Shown one piece after another: positions 1 through 10,360 of a stretch of 64,000 nucleotides of DNA (the stretch's first letter is position 1; each line of letters begins with the position of its first letter). The stretch covers positions 40,370,399 through 40,434,398 of the forward strand of contig NC_059084.1 of NCBI RefSeq assembly GCF_020497125.1. Reading direction: 5' to 3'. The notes beneath the pieces are model-generated. The model worked only from the letters and a program-made list of their open reading frames with translations, ran no database searches and had not been told where the DNA came from. Origin of the DNA: Mauremys mutica. Taxonomy: Eukaryota > Chordata > Testudines > Geoemydidae. The translations under genes were made by a program, and so were the position numbers.

Positions 1-838
1 GTCCGCGACGGTAGGGTTTAGTGTCGGTGTGTACCCTGTTGGATTCGCTCCCCTTGGCAGTAGCTTTCGTGTTGTCTACCGATGCCATCCATCTGGCTCC
101 AATCTCTCCTGCCTCAGTGAGAGTTTTTGGTTTACCATCTTGGATGTAGCGTCTAATGTTCTCAGGAACACCATCTAGGAACTGTTCCATCAATATCAGG
201 AGGTGTAGGTCGTCTAGCTCCTTAACCTTGGATCCTGATATCCAGGAGAAATAGTGTTTTTCCAGGTAAGCAGCGTGCTCTGGAAATGACATCTCTGGTT
301 TCCATTTCTGGGCTCTGAAACGCTGACGGGCGTGATCAGGGGTGATGCCCATTCTGAGTCTGGCCTTGGTTAGGAACAGTGGAAAGTCGTCCATCAGGTC
401 TCTAGGCATTTCAGCTGCCACCAGGGATAATTGTCCGCTGAGCTGTGACCTCAGCTCCAGCATGTATTGATCTTTAGGAAGATGGTATGCAATACAGGCC
501 CTCTCAAAGTTTTCTAAAAAGGCCTCAACATCATCCCCTGCCCTGTACGCGGGAAATTTTCTCCGAGAAGGTTGATCAGTAGGTTGAAAAGGGGTTGGAT
601 TGGTTGGCTCCTGCTGCTTAGTCTTTGCTAATTCCAGAGCCTGCTGGTGGGTCTCCCTCAGGATTTCCATTTGTCTCTTGTGCTCAGCCTCTTGTTTCTC
701 CAGCTCCCTCTTGTGGTTAGCTTCTTCCCTGGCCCTTTCTGCAATAATTAGTTCCATCTGTCTTTGATGTTGTTTTTGTTTTTCTTCAGCCTGCAGCCTG
801 GCCAGGTCAAGTTTGCTAATTGTTTCACCAGTACTCAT
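1..838 (-). CDS. gag: Ty3-type retrotransposon Gag with SCAN-like domain (partial, open to window edge)
   Basis: An uninterrupted reading frame starts at the ATG read from 838 to 836 and stays open for 279 codons until the window ends, so the C-terminus is missing. Residues about 15-75 are Glu/Gln/Lys/Arg-rich and predict a coiled coil. Residues about 95-160 look like a capsid N-terminal region. Residues about 165-255 resemble the SCAN/capsid C-terminal fold: FRAQKW, LLILMEQFLDGVPENIRRYI, and a closing AGEIGARW helix. SCAN domains of vertebrate zinc-finger genes are known to derive from Gag of Gmr1-like Ty3 elements, which fits the pol order of the neighbouring element. No stop or frameshift was seen over 838 bases, so the insertion looks young. 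The frame lies downstream of the 5' LTR at 1611-2376 in element orientation. A domesticated host SCAN gene is less likely because of that LTR. Confidence 0.85.
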   Translation of the reverse strand, partial: MSTGETISKLDLARLQAEEKQKQHQRQMELIIAERAREEANHKRELEKQEAEHKRQMEILRETHQQALELAKTKQQEPTNPTPFQPTDQPSRRKFPAYRAGDDVEAFLENFERACIAYHLPKDQYMLELRSQLSGQLSLVAAEMPRDLMDDFPLFLTKARLRMGITPDHARQRFRAQKWKPEMSFPEHAAYLEKHYFSWISGSKVKELDDLHLLILMEQFLDGVPENIRRYIQDGKPKTLTEAGEIGARWMASVDNTKATAKGSESNRVHTDTKPYRRG

Positions 839-1610
839 GGTTGTGTGCCTTCTGGTGCTGGCCACACCCCTATGCAGTCAGTGAACTGTCTGTGGTGTTT
901 GACAGTCCCTAACCCTGGCTATGATAACTTGAGTAAAGAAAGAGAAATCAATGCTTTGTATAGCAAATTGTGGTTTGTGTAATGTTACTGGTTTGTACTG
1001 AGAAAGAGGGAAAGAGTAAAAAAAAATTCCTCTGTCTCCCTCTGCTCTGAGTTGCTGTACCCAGCAGCCCAGCTGAAAGGCTGCTGCTAACAATACCCCT
1101 GAGAAAAATCTGGTCTATTCCTCAGGGATTTGTGTTCTCCTGTCTTCTGATCCTTTCAAAAGACACAGGGAGAAAAAAAAAAAAAACCTGGCTGGAGGGT
1201 TTGTCTCTTCCCCCCCCCAAACCTGTTTTTCCTGTTGGATGGGAATGTACTTTGGCGAGCACTTCCCCCCACCTTAGGAATCCTGAGTGATACCTGATAT
1301 CACAAAGGAAGGACACACCTCTAGGGAAGAGTTTTTCCTCAGCATAGCCAGCAGAGAAAAAAAACTCCTCCCAACCCTGAAAACTGCTTGAAACTTGCCT
1401 TTTCCTCAAGCTGCCTCAAGCAAACAGAAGAAAACTGCTTCCAACAAAGCCTGCTGGAACTTAATTCCCTCCAGCCAACCTGGCTGAAACTGTAAACTCC
1501 CTCTTCTGTCAGGTTGCTTTCCCGCTCTAGAAGAAGAGAATAGCTCTCTTCAGCGTAGCCCAGCTGAAAAAACTGCTTGTAACAATGGGTTCGAAACTCC
1601 GCTGCCACCA
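839..1610 (-). other. Leader and primer-binding region of the Gmr1-like element
   Basis: This stretch separates the 5' LTR from the gag start. In element orientation it opens at 1610 with TGGTGGCAGCGG, where a tRNA primer-binding site is expected directly after the LTR. It contains several imperfect copies of a motif like TTTTCAGCTGGGCTACGCTGA, around 1340-1590. Short frames in it have no family resemblance and are probably chance. Confidence 0.55.
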
Positions 1611-2376
1611 TGTCAGGGTCTACCCTCACTTGAAACTGGGCGGTTTCAAAGTGAGGACCCGCATGTCTTCCCCCACCCCAAAATCCTAGGGTAGGTCTCC
1701 CCTTCGGCTGCCACCACCCGGTCAATTCCGTGGGCCGGGACACCCCTGTTTCCCCCCTTGGGAACACAGATCAATTCACAGAGGAGGAACCTCCCCCCTC
1801 CTCCCTCTCTCCAGCCTGCTCTGGAGACAGAGGTGCCTGGATTCAAACGCCTTGAATCTCTACACACAGGGAAGCAGCCCACTTCCCCCTCCCCTTCCCC
1901 TGAATTTCCCCAAGGGAAGGAATTAACCAAGTCCAAAGAAAAGAAAAGAATTTATTAAGAGAACAAAAGAAAATACAGAATCTCTATGAATCCAAGCTGG
2001 GCACTCATAGGGTATAACCTTGCTAAGTTCTGGAGAGACTTCTCTCCCTTTCTCAGTACAACCAGTACAAGCAGAATTGAAAATAATCAATAACAAACAC
2101 ACAGAATTGCAAACATAGGATTATTAGATAAGGACACAAAGTATCCTTCTAATACTCACTATCTTGACTAGAAGAAATTAGTTCAGAAAGGTGGAACTTG
2201 TAGGGACTTGATTAACTCGTCTGGTCTCTTGAACTCCAAACGGCCAAAGACAAAGACCCCCCCAAACAGAGGGAAAAGTTCCCTCCTAGGAGTTTCAAAT
2301 TCTCTTCCCTGATTGGTCCTCAGGTCAGATGCCCACCAGGTACTATGCTTTAACCCTTTACTAACTATTCATGACA
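1611..2376 (-). repeat. 5' LTR of the Gmr1-like element
   Basis: Read on the minus strand it begins TGTCATGAATAG at 2376 and ends CCCTGACA at 1611, so it has TG...CA termini and is 766 bp long. Its start matches the start of the solo LTR at 38420 (TGTCATAA, then a GTAAAGGGTTAA block and a GAGGACCAATCAG block). An AATAAA-type signal lies in an AATAAATTC context near 1950. The base run ACAAG follows at 2377-2381 as the candidate target duplication; its partner lies outside the window. Confidence 0.8.
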
Positions 2377-2787
2377 ACAAGCCATAAAGAAATAAAAGGA
2401 GATAAACCTGATCATGTCTTCCTAGACATTTCCTGATCTACTTACATATCTGGGAGTTTCAAATGAGTGGTTTCTAGGTATGATACCGATGATTTTTCAT
2501 ACCTGGCCCCAAGTTTCTTACAGCATAGTTGCAGCCATGTCTGCTTCTCCCTGAGAACAACAACAGACAGACAAAAGGGGAGTCTTATTTCAATTTTAAA
2601 AAGTTCTAGCCGTCCCATTGGCTCTTTTGGCTAGGTGCCAACTCACTTCCTTTTACCTATGCATCACAGTGAGACTTTTAACCCTTTACAGGTAAAGCAC
2701 GTAGAGAACAGCTACTAAGAGGGATTTTATAGCTAACTGGTTGGCTGGGTTCATAAAAGGGAGCTCCCCCGCCCTTCATTTATCACA
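2377..2787 (-). repeat. Older LTR fragment interrupted by the younger element
   Basis: On the minus strand it begins TGTGATAAATGAAGG at 2787 and runs toward the 5' LTR of the next element, where it stops abruptly at TGGCTTGT. It has CTATAAAATCCCTC and ACCTGTAAAGGGTTAA blocks like the other LTRs here but is otherwise divergent. I infer it is the 5' part of an older turtle LTR, with the remainder outside the window beyond the inserted element. Confidence 0.65.
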
Positions 2788-2979
2788 GAGGTCAAATCCA
2801 AATCCCCACCTTGTGTAGATCTGTCATGGTACAGTTAGAGTCAATGAGGCCAGATCCCCAGATGGTGTAAATTCGATAGTGCTATGGAGCTATCCAATTC
2901 AGGTGACCTGAGTATCTGTTCCATGATGCCTAGTTTCATGCTTGTTCCAGTATTTCTGATACTCCTTACTTAAAACCTC

Positions 2980-3658
2980 TGTCAGGGTTCCCTCCCACTC
3001 TGAACTCTGGGATACAGATGTGGGGACCCACATGAAAGTTTTTAACCTAAGCTGGTAGAATATAAGCTTTTAACCAGCTTAGGTTAAAAATTTCCCTAAG
3101 GCACACATTTCTTTCCTTGTCCTTGGATGGTATTGCTGCCACCACCAAGTGATTTACAGAAAAATTCAGGAAGGGTCACTTGGAATCCCCTATTCCCCCA
3201 AAATATCCCCCAAACCCCTTCACTCCTTTTCCCGGGGAGGTTTGAAAATAATATGCCAACCAATTGGTTAGCAATGTGAGCACAGACCAGACCCTTTGTC
3301 TTCAGGACACTGAAAATCAATCAGGTTCTTAAAAGAAAAACTTTATTTAGAAATAAAAGTAGAAGAAGCACCCCTGCAAAATCAGGATGGAAGGTAACTT
3401 TACAGGATAAATAAAAATATTTAAAACACACAATCAGTTTCTTGCTTGGTCTCTTCCTCCGTCCGGAGAGGAAACAACAAAGAGAGAACAAAAACAAAAC
3501 CTTCCCCCCCAGACTTGAAACTATCTTCTTTCCTCATTGGTCCTTCTGGTTAGGTGCCAACTAGTTTATTTGAACTGATTAACCCCTTACAGGTAAAGTG
3601 ATTTAGTACAGCTGCTAAGGAGGGATTTTATGCTACCCTTCTCTCTATATTTATGACA
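2980..3658 (-). repeat. 3' LTR of the decayed Gmr1-like element
   Basis: Minus-strand termini are TGTCATAAATATAGAG at 3658 and AACCCTGACA at 2980, giving 679 bp. It holds the CATAAAATCCCTCC and TTTACCTGTAAGGGGTTAA blocks shared with other LTRs in the window. RNase H of the same element ends about 160 bp upstream of it in element orientation, as expected for a 3' LTR. Confidence 0.75.
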
Positions 3659-3820
3659 CGCCCCTCAAATCACAGATGGTGCTGGACAGCCTGTCCCACA
3701 CTGACTGTGATTTCTTCCTGGCGCTCTAGAAGAAAACACAGTTAATAAGACACATGCACCTCTAGACATACTACTGATTATATAAAAAGTAACAATATTT
3801 TCCACATTTTAAGGACAATT

Positions 3821-4210
3821 TTAGCCAGTTGATTCTAAGAAACTCTCATGGGAGAGTGCATCAGCCACTTTGTTAGAAGCTCCTGAAATGTGTTGTATTT
3901 CAAAATCAAAATTTTGGAGTGCTAAACTCCACTGAAGAAGTTTTTTGTTTTTTTTCCCTTGACAGTATGAAGCCACTTTAGTGCAGCACGGTGCATCTGC
4001 AGGTGGAAACACTGCCTCCAATCATATGGGCGTAGTTTCTCCAGAGCATAAACAATGGTGTAACATTCCTTTTCTGTGACTGACCAGTGGCTTTCCCTCT
4101 AAGACTGTTTTTTGCTGAGAAACACGACAAGTAGGAATTCTTGATCCGGTACTTCCTGCATTAAAACTGATCCCACAACACACTCGGATGCATCTGTGAT
4201 TATTAAGGAA
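3821..4210 (-). pseudogene. Ty3-type RNase H remnant
   Basis: Minus-strand translation gives the RNase H hallmarks FLIITDASECVVGSVLMQ (catalytic Asp in TDAS), then TEKECYTIVYALEKLRPY, and near the end FEIQHISGASNKVADALSH, the typical end of Ty3 RNase H (H-x-x-G-x-x-N-x-x-A-D-x-L-S). An in-frame stop lies in the middle, after LSKKQS. The order right after reverse transcriptase and just before the 3' LTR is normal for this class. Confidence 0.75.
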
Positions 4211-4369
4211 AGGTTTGTCAAAGTCTGGGGCCCTTAGCCCCAGACAGGGTCAGACACGAGTGTCATTTTAAGCTGGTTAAATGACTTTTGACACTTTTTA
4301 GCCTTAACAGTTATTCCTGCCTCCCTAATGCACTCAAAGACTTTTCATAGATGTTCCAGGTGTTCTGCA

Positions 4370-4900
4370 CATGAATCCAAAAATATGGCCACAACGTCAA
4401 GATAGGCGACTACAGATTCTCCCAATTCTGCAAGGAGACTATCTACAAGTTTCTGGATGGTGGTGGGTGCATTTCACAGCTTGAAAGGGAGCACATTAAA
4501 TTCATACAGCCCCTTATGGTGATAAACATTGACCTTTCCTTGGCGGATTCATCTAGTGGTACTTGCCAGTACCCTTTGGTTAAGTCTAAGGTAGAGATGA
4601 ACTGTGCATGTCCCAGTTTCTCCAATAGCTCATCTGTGCGTAACATTGGATAGTTGTCTGGGTGAGTTACAGCATTTAGCTTACAGTAGTCCACGCAAAA
4701 GCATATTTCTCCATCTGATTTGGGAATTAGAACCACTGGAGATGCCCATGCATGCTCAGAGGGGTGAATTACACTGTGACAGCATTGCCTGTGTCAATGG
4801 AGTGGTATGCCCGTACAGTCCATCCAGGGGTGGCTGAGAACATCGGTGTGAAGCTAATGCACAGCTCCTTGATTTGCTGACTCTGCGTATGTCCTAGGGT
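4370..4900 (-). pseudogene. Ty3-type reverse transcriptase remnant
   Basis: Recognisable blocks are VVLIPKSDGEICFCVDYCKLN and FISTLDLTKGYWQVPLDES, both classic Ty3 RT motifs (the second carries the first catalytic Asp). Further on, the catalytic box reads AYLDVVAIF, so the second Asp of YLDD is lost. A stop interrupts the region before it (LPFKL then stop). The enzyme cannot be active from this copy. Confidence 0.78.
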
Positions 4901-4983
4901 CATGGAGATGTTCACCTCTTCCATGCCACCGTCACTTATCTTTCATAGTAGACACCTTCGGGCTACTCAGCGTCATCTCCTCC

Positions 4984-5720
4984 CTAGGATGTAAACTGAA
5001 AAACCTTGAATTCTCTGGAATAAAAGGGATTTAGAGAATTAACATGGTACACTTTAGGCTTTACGTTTGAGGTGGGGGACACTATGAGATAGTTAACACC
5101 TCCTAGGTGCTCTTGGACCATAAATGCCCCTTCCCATGACGCTTTCATCTTATGGGCCTCAAGCTCCTTCAGGACCATGACCTGGTCCCCTACTTTGAAG
5201 GAACGCTCTCTGGCATGTTTATCATACCAGGACTTTTGTTCTTTTTGAGCATCTTTTAGGTTTTCTTTAGCAAGGCTAAAGAGTCTTGGAGGGTGTTTTG
5301 TAGGTTGTTTACAAAGTCCAGAATGTTAGTTCCTGGAGAAGGTGTAAACCACTCCCATTGCTGCTTCACCAACTGTAATGGCCCCTTAACCTCACGGACA
5401 TACACAAGCTCAAATGGTGAAAAACCCAGACTAGGATGTGGTAGAGCCCTGTAGGCAAAGAGCAACTGCTGTAACACTAGGTCCCAACCATTAGAGTGCT
5501 CATATATGACTTTACATATCATGGTCCCCAAAGTTTCATTAAACTTCTCCACCAGGACATTTGTTTGATGGTGGTAAGGGGTGGAAACCATTTGGTTTAC
5601 CCCTGAGCTTCTCAAAGACTTTTCGTTGTCCCTGCCAGGAAATTAGTTTCCGAATCTCTAAGGATGTCAGAGGGCCATCCTACCCTGGCAAAAATATCTG
5701 TTAATACCTGGCACACACTT
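4984..5720 (-). pseudogene. Ty3-type integrase remnant with GPY/F-like end
   Basis: Translation shows DIFARVGWPSDILRDSETNF (core, second Asp region) followed after a frameshift near 5615 by STPYHHQTNVLVEKFNETLG (third catalytic residue, Glu in VEKFN) and LLFAYRALPHPSLGFSPFEL. A separate frame at 5178-4984 gives WEGAFMVQEHLGGVNYLIV and KVYHVNSLNPFY, which is the GPY/F-like C-terminal module. It lies upstream of RT, the diagnostic Gmr1 order. Broken by at least two frameshifts. Confidence 0.78.
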
Positions 5721-5989
5721 TTAGCCTTGATGTTGCTTAGAGTTACTGCTTCCGGAGTTGCAGATGGGATTGCAAGTGCTGGATTCAGTGTTGGCAATGG
5801 TTCTGATGCTGGTTGCTCCATCAGTTCCGGTTCTGGGGCTGGTTCTGTTTGGGTCTCTGGGACTGGATCCACTACTGCTGTTGAAATCATTGGCATGAGA
5901 TCCAGTTCCACCACCTGAGTCTGGGTCTCTGGTAACACAGATGGGGGCCTTGTAGAAGGCTCAGGAAAAGGGATAGGTGTGGAGGCTTG

Positions 5990-6735
5990 CTTAGCCTGGC
6001 TGCAGGTGACCATTCCCACCCTCTTGGCTAGCTTCACATGTCTGGCCAAGTCTTCCCCCAGCAGCATGGGCATGGGAATGGGAATGGGATAATGTACTGG
6101 ACAGGAACTTGGCTGTAGGCAAGTTTAAAGAGTTTGACTTAAAGGGTTGAATCATCACTTGGGCTCCTGGGTTGATGAATTTGGGGTCCACTAAGGATTG
6201 GTGGATAGCTGACACCTGTGTTCCATTGTCCCTCTGCTCGCCCACACTCACAGTTTCCCTTCACTCTGATGGTATCTGGGAGGCATCTGGTCCTGAGGAC
6301 CTTTAGTGTGATTTTGGTGCAATGAACTGCAATCTGTTGGGGTTCTTGGGGAAGATTGCCTTCACATGCCCCAGCTCATTATATTTAAAACATTGCCCAG
6401 CTGACTGGTCACTGGGGCAAGGTGGGTTGCTGGAGAATGGTGTGGTGGGACGATAAGGTGTCTGGGGTTTTCCTTAGGGGTGTAGGCGGGGCCTTGGGCT
6501 GCCCCTGGTTGTAGGGTGTTGGATTGGGCTGCCTCTTCTGGTATTCGCTCCAACTGCTACTAGCTTTATTTTTCTCCACCACCTCCACTCATTTGGTTCC
6601 GATTTCCTTCCACCTTGATTACAGTGTTGGGCTTCCCATCTAGGATGTATCTTTCTATTTCCCCAGGAGCACCCTCTAAGAACTGCTCCATTTGCATTAG
6701 GAGAGACAGATCTATAAAAAAATGAGTTGTATCAC
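5990..6735 (-). pseudogene. Gag C-terminus and protease-like remnant
   Basis: Near 6717-6610 the minus strand encodes LLMQMEQFLEGAPGEIERYI, clearly the same SCAN-like helix as in the open gag at 1-838. About 200 bases on, QCFKYNELGHVKAIFPK is a CCHC zinc knuckle in which two Cys have been replaced. The stretch LLGEDLARHVKLAKRVG at about 6070-6020 resembles the end of a retroviral-type protease, but no active-site DTG was seen. A Pro/Glu/Thr-rich stretch (about 5990-5750) joins it to integrase. Confidence 0.6.
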
Positions 6736-7699
6736 CTAGAATTGCCCCATCTGTCTACTGATGGCAAGAGAAGTCTTGAAGCAGCATCCTGTGCCTCAAC
6801 TTTATGGAGCTATCTTTGTGACTGGTTCAGGCTCTCTGCAGACTCAGTCAGGTGTTGTATTGGTTAACACAGAACAGCTCCCTCCTCTCCACGAGTGATT
6901 GGCTCATGCAAGACTCAGACAGATTTTCTCTACTGGTTACACTTGGCTTTTGTCTTAGTCTTGGTAACATTTTCAAGTTTTCATTCTCAACCACAAAGAC
7001 TAAGAAATTGCTATAGTTTAGAAAATGGAAGCTGAGATTCTACTGTAATGCCATGACTCCTGCAGCTGAGACCCTAGACACTGGTTTATAGTGTGTAATC
7101 TTTAATCCAGCCCCAAAGGCTTTTTGATATCACGCTGCCATATACGTAGTTGCTGTAGATTACGTTGGGCTATTATGTGAACTTGAACTGGCAAGGGATA
7201 TGGTCTCTATACTCGTGTCTAGATGGAGAGGCAGTTGCTGAGATGATCAAGGAGAAGGGACATGTTCACAAGGCAATCTCCACACTTACTGGTCTATTAA
7301 TCTTAATAAGATGCAGTATATCCTTAATAGAACAATAAGTGTGGAGATGAATAGAAAAATTAACACCTGAGAAGAGAACAATTGCATGTGTAGTGTGATT
7401 AATGATATAAATGATAACCTTAATGATTATGTTAATTTTAAGATAAGGTAAAACAAATGGTTCTGCTAATAAACCAGCTGAATAATTAAAAGTCATGAGA
7501 GGCAGAACCATTATGAAGAGTGATAACATTAATAATAGTAGTGAAGAGCACGAAAAAGGTAAACAGGAGATCAATAAGACAGTAAGCAATGGGATATTAA
7601 TATTAATATATATATATGTATGTCATCATTTTCATTGGCACACTTCACTGAGTTGTGCTTCTTAATACAGGAAAACTGGTGATGAAATGTGACAGCCCC
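6736..7699. other. Gene-free stretch
   Basis: Nothing with family resemblance is seen. The part from 7270 to 7620 is A+T-rich and ends in a short (TA)n run near 7606. Confidence 0.5.
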
Positions 7700-7764
7700 A
7701 CAGAGTAGTCGTTGAGTGATCGGGAGATGGGGCTAGGAGTCAAGCCTCCTCGGTTCTTTCTCTG

Positions 7765-7960
7765 GCTCTGGGAGTGAAGTGTCATCTAGCGATTAGAGCA
7801 GAGGGGGTTGTACATCAGAACTGCTGGCTTCTGTACCCATTTCTGGAAGGGGAGTGAGGTCTAGTGGTTAGAGCAGGATGGGGCAGAGATGCTGGAAGTC
7901 AAGACTCCCCTTCCTATCTGTCTCTCCTCCCTTAGGGGTCCCGAGGATCAGCCCTGATTC
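7765..7960 (+). repeat. tRNA-like repeat units (Pol III box-like)
   Basis: Two adjoining units contain GTCATCTAGCGATTAGAGCA and GAGGTCTAGTGGTTAGAGCA, which look like a tRNA A box, followed by phrases like GTCAAGACTCC. Very similar units lie at 26080-26225. They resemble a dispersed sauropsid tRNA-derived repeat; no intact tRNA cloverleaf is present. Confidence 0.5.
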
Positions 7961-8147
7961 ACTAACAAGCCCTGTGGTGCCGATCAGCAACTGTGCTCCC
8001 CAGGGCCCCAGAGCTCCGTCCTCCCACCCCCGGTGCCAGCACCCTCCCAGACAGAGGGGATATAGCCAAGGGCAGCCAGAGGGGAGGGGGCCACAGGGCA
8101 GAAGGGGACAAAGATGGAACCAGACTAAGGGCTAAGACAGTGCAGAG

Positions 8148-8148
8148 T

Positions 8149-8220
<72 letters not shown>

Positions 8221-8222
8221 TC
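8148..8222 (+). repeat. (CTTT)n microsatellite
   Basis: About 18 nearly perfect tandem copies of the tetranucleotide. It produces apparent Phe/Leu/Ser-rich or Lys/Glu/Arg-rich frames that are not genes. Confidence 0.95.
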
Positions 8223-8639
8223 CAGTTCTGGGTTTCCCCCATCCCCAGCTTTGCCAGAGCCCCTCAATCCTTGTTATCCCAGCCCTGGATTTTCCACACA
8301 CACAGCTCTGCCAATCCCTATCAATCCCAACCTGCAGCCCCTGGCTATCCCAGATCAGAGTTTGGGATTTTCAGGGAATACAATGGGGAGATGTAGGAGC
8401 ATTTCTAATGTCACTGTTCACGCCTGGCCATGGTGCGTATTTATTAAGACTATCAATGCAGGAGAATGAATAACTGGGGAATGAATGAGTAAAAGGAAGG
8501 ATAAACACAGGATTATCTTCATTACTAAATGGCTAGAGTAGGAAATAAGTAACACACACACACGGTGCTGCAATGTGTGTGCTGAACTTTATGTTGCTGA
8601 GTCATCCCAGTGATTGACAGGGGGTTGTAAGGTGTCTGC

Positions 8640-9660
8640 ACAACCGGGACCTAAGAATTAATAAATGACTAAGGGAGGAAGGAAGGAAGGAAGGAAGGAA
8701 TGTAGAAATAAATAATTAAAATGTAAATAAATTTATACATTAATTAGTAAATAAAAGAGCAAATATGTGTTATAATGAATTAATAAATGTCTACACATGA
8801 ACATAAGGGATATGTAATTGGGTAAAGATAATTAATAATTAAGTGATAAATACTTGTATAAATAAATCAATGAAGCAATCAGTGAATGTTCAGATAAATA
8901 CATAAAGGAATAAATATATGATTATGTAAATAAATAAATGAATAACAGAATGTACATATAAATGAAGGATTAGAGGAAAGACGGAATCCATGACTGGATT
9001 GATAAATGAGTAAATAAATAAGTCGAGGTGAGAATGCATAAATAAATAAACAAAGGGATTTGATACATGATTAAACTGATTAGTCAATGAAAATATAAGT
9101 AATTATTTAAAAAGAATACATTAATGCATGAAATAAATAAATGAATACCAATACATGAAGGAATATATATATAATGTATATATAATATGTTAATCGAATG
9201 TCTGACTAAGTGAAAGAATAAAAGAATGAATGAAAGATTAAACTAATGAATAAATTAATGTCTAAATAAATTAAAGTTTAAATTAAGAATAGAATGTATA
9301 AATAAATAAAAAAGTGGCTAGATAATTAAATTAATGTATAAATAAATGACTACACAATGGAAGGAAATAATAAATGCATGTATAACACATAAAGAAAAGA
9401 ATGAAGACATGAATGAATGAACAAATAGTGGAAGAATACAATGTATAAATAAAAATATAAATGGTGTATTGAACAAATACACGAATAACAAACAATGAAT
9501 GAACATATAAATAAATGAAGAAATGGATGTGTTAATCAGTGCCCCCATTGTGCTGATTAAATTACATTAATAATTTCAATTAATTTGTAAATGAAGGGAC
9601 AACTAATCAAATGCATGCATAAGAAATTGGAGGAATACATACATAAATGGGGATGAGAAT
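8640..9660. repeat. AATAAATG-like A+T-rich quasi-repeat
   Basis: About one kilobase dominated by loosely repeated AATAAATGAATA-type tetranucleotide blocks, starting after a short (GGAA)n run at 8675-8699. The repeats are interrupted by point changes rather than a fixed period, suggesting an old expanded tetranucleotide array. Weak hydrophobic frames on the minus strand are a by-product of this composition. Confidence 0.75.
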
Positions 9661-10342
9661 AAGTGAATAAGAAAAGGAAGGAAGGACTATCAAGACATTA
9701 CCACTCACAGTAACAATTCCCACATGCTTTCTCTTTACTAGCCCTCCTGTTTCCCCATGTGCCCTGTCCCCCTTATCTCTCTGCTTCTATGGCTCTGTCA
9801 TTTTCTTGATTTGATTATCTGACTAACACCTCCTCACTAAACCCCATCCAAATTCTTTTGGTGACACGCATGCACACACATGCCACCATCATTCCCCTGC
9901 CAAAAAATCCCCAAAGATTAAAATGAAAAGAAAAAGCCTTTCGGGTCAAAATTGTCGTGGGGGGAGGGGAATTTTCGACTTTGCATTGAAAATCCCCCAA
10001 ATTTCAAAGTGACAGGTTTGAGTTTTTCCAAGGAAAAAAAATTTTTTTTTAATTACAAGGGAAGCAGATACTTCTCACAAAAATGTTCACTTCATCACCA
10101 GCTAAACATTTTGATGGAAAAATTTCTAATCAGCCCTAGTTATAGCCCTGTATCTTACATCTTGGCCAGCGATTGCCTCTCGCTGAGTGTCTGTGAAGCA
10201 CTTGGTATGATGGGGGCTCTGATCTCAGTTGGGATCTTCGCAGCAGCTGGTACAATGGGGGCCATGGTATAAGTTGCACCTCACCACTACCATAATGTGC
10301 ATAGTAAATTTTACGATAACATTCACCCTGTTTTCTATTTCA
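9661..10342. other. 5' flank of the first OR gene
   Basis: No coding sequence is seen. The stretch 9925-10135 has the A/T-run motif ending in AATTTCTAATCAGCCCTAGT, one of many dispersed copies of a short repeat here (also near 24200, 34150, 41700 and 62300). Confidence 0.4.
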
Positions 10343-10343
10343 G
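10328..10343 (+). promoter_or_regulatory. Probable splice acceptor before the OR coding exon
   Basis: CTGTTTTCTATTTCAG ends at 10343, a pyrimidine tract with AG, 17 bases before the ATG at 10361. OR genes usually have non-coding 5' exons spliced just upstream of the start, so this supports the shorter start over the in-frame ATG at 10229. Confidence 0.65.
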
Positions 10344-10360
10344 GACCTCATGCTGACGGG

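Larger units (their letters stand above)
2980..6735 (-). mobile_element. Decayed Gmr1-like Ty3 retrotransposon (3' LTR plus pol and gag remnants)
   Basis: In minus-strand order the remnants are SCAN-like Gag end (about 6735-6550), a degenerate zinc knuckle (about 6412-6362), a protease-like stretch (about 6080-5990), integrase (about 5720-4984), reverse transcriptase (about 4900-4370), RNase H (about 4210-3821) and the 3' LTR (3658-2980). Integrase before reverse transcriptase is the order of Gmr1-like Ty3 elements, unlike ordinary Ty3/gypsy elements. There are many stops and frameshifts. No 5' LTR was found right of 6735, so the copy is truncated. Confidence 0.8.

Noticed and set aside
7993..8469. 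Open frame with repeated FLSF units
   Set aside because: It is generated by the (CTTT)n array; outside the array there is no domain or splice context.
8890..9548. Hydrophobic minus-strand frames rich in Phe, Ile and His
   Set aside because: They follow from AATAAATG-type composition and lack any conserved pattern.
10229..10360. Upstream in-frame start extending the first OR by 44 residues
   Set aside because: The extension crosses a good splice acceptor ending at 10343 and adds sequence not typical of ORs.
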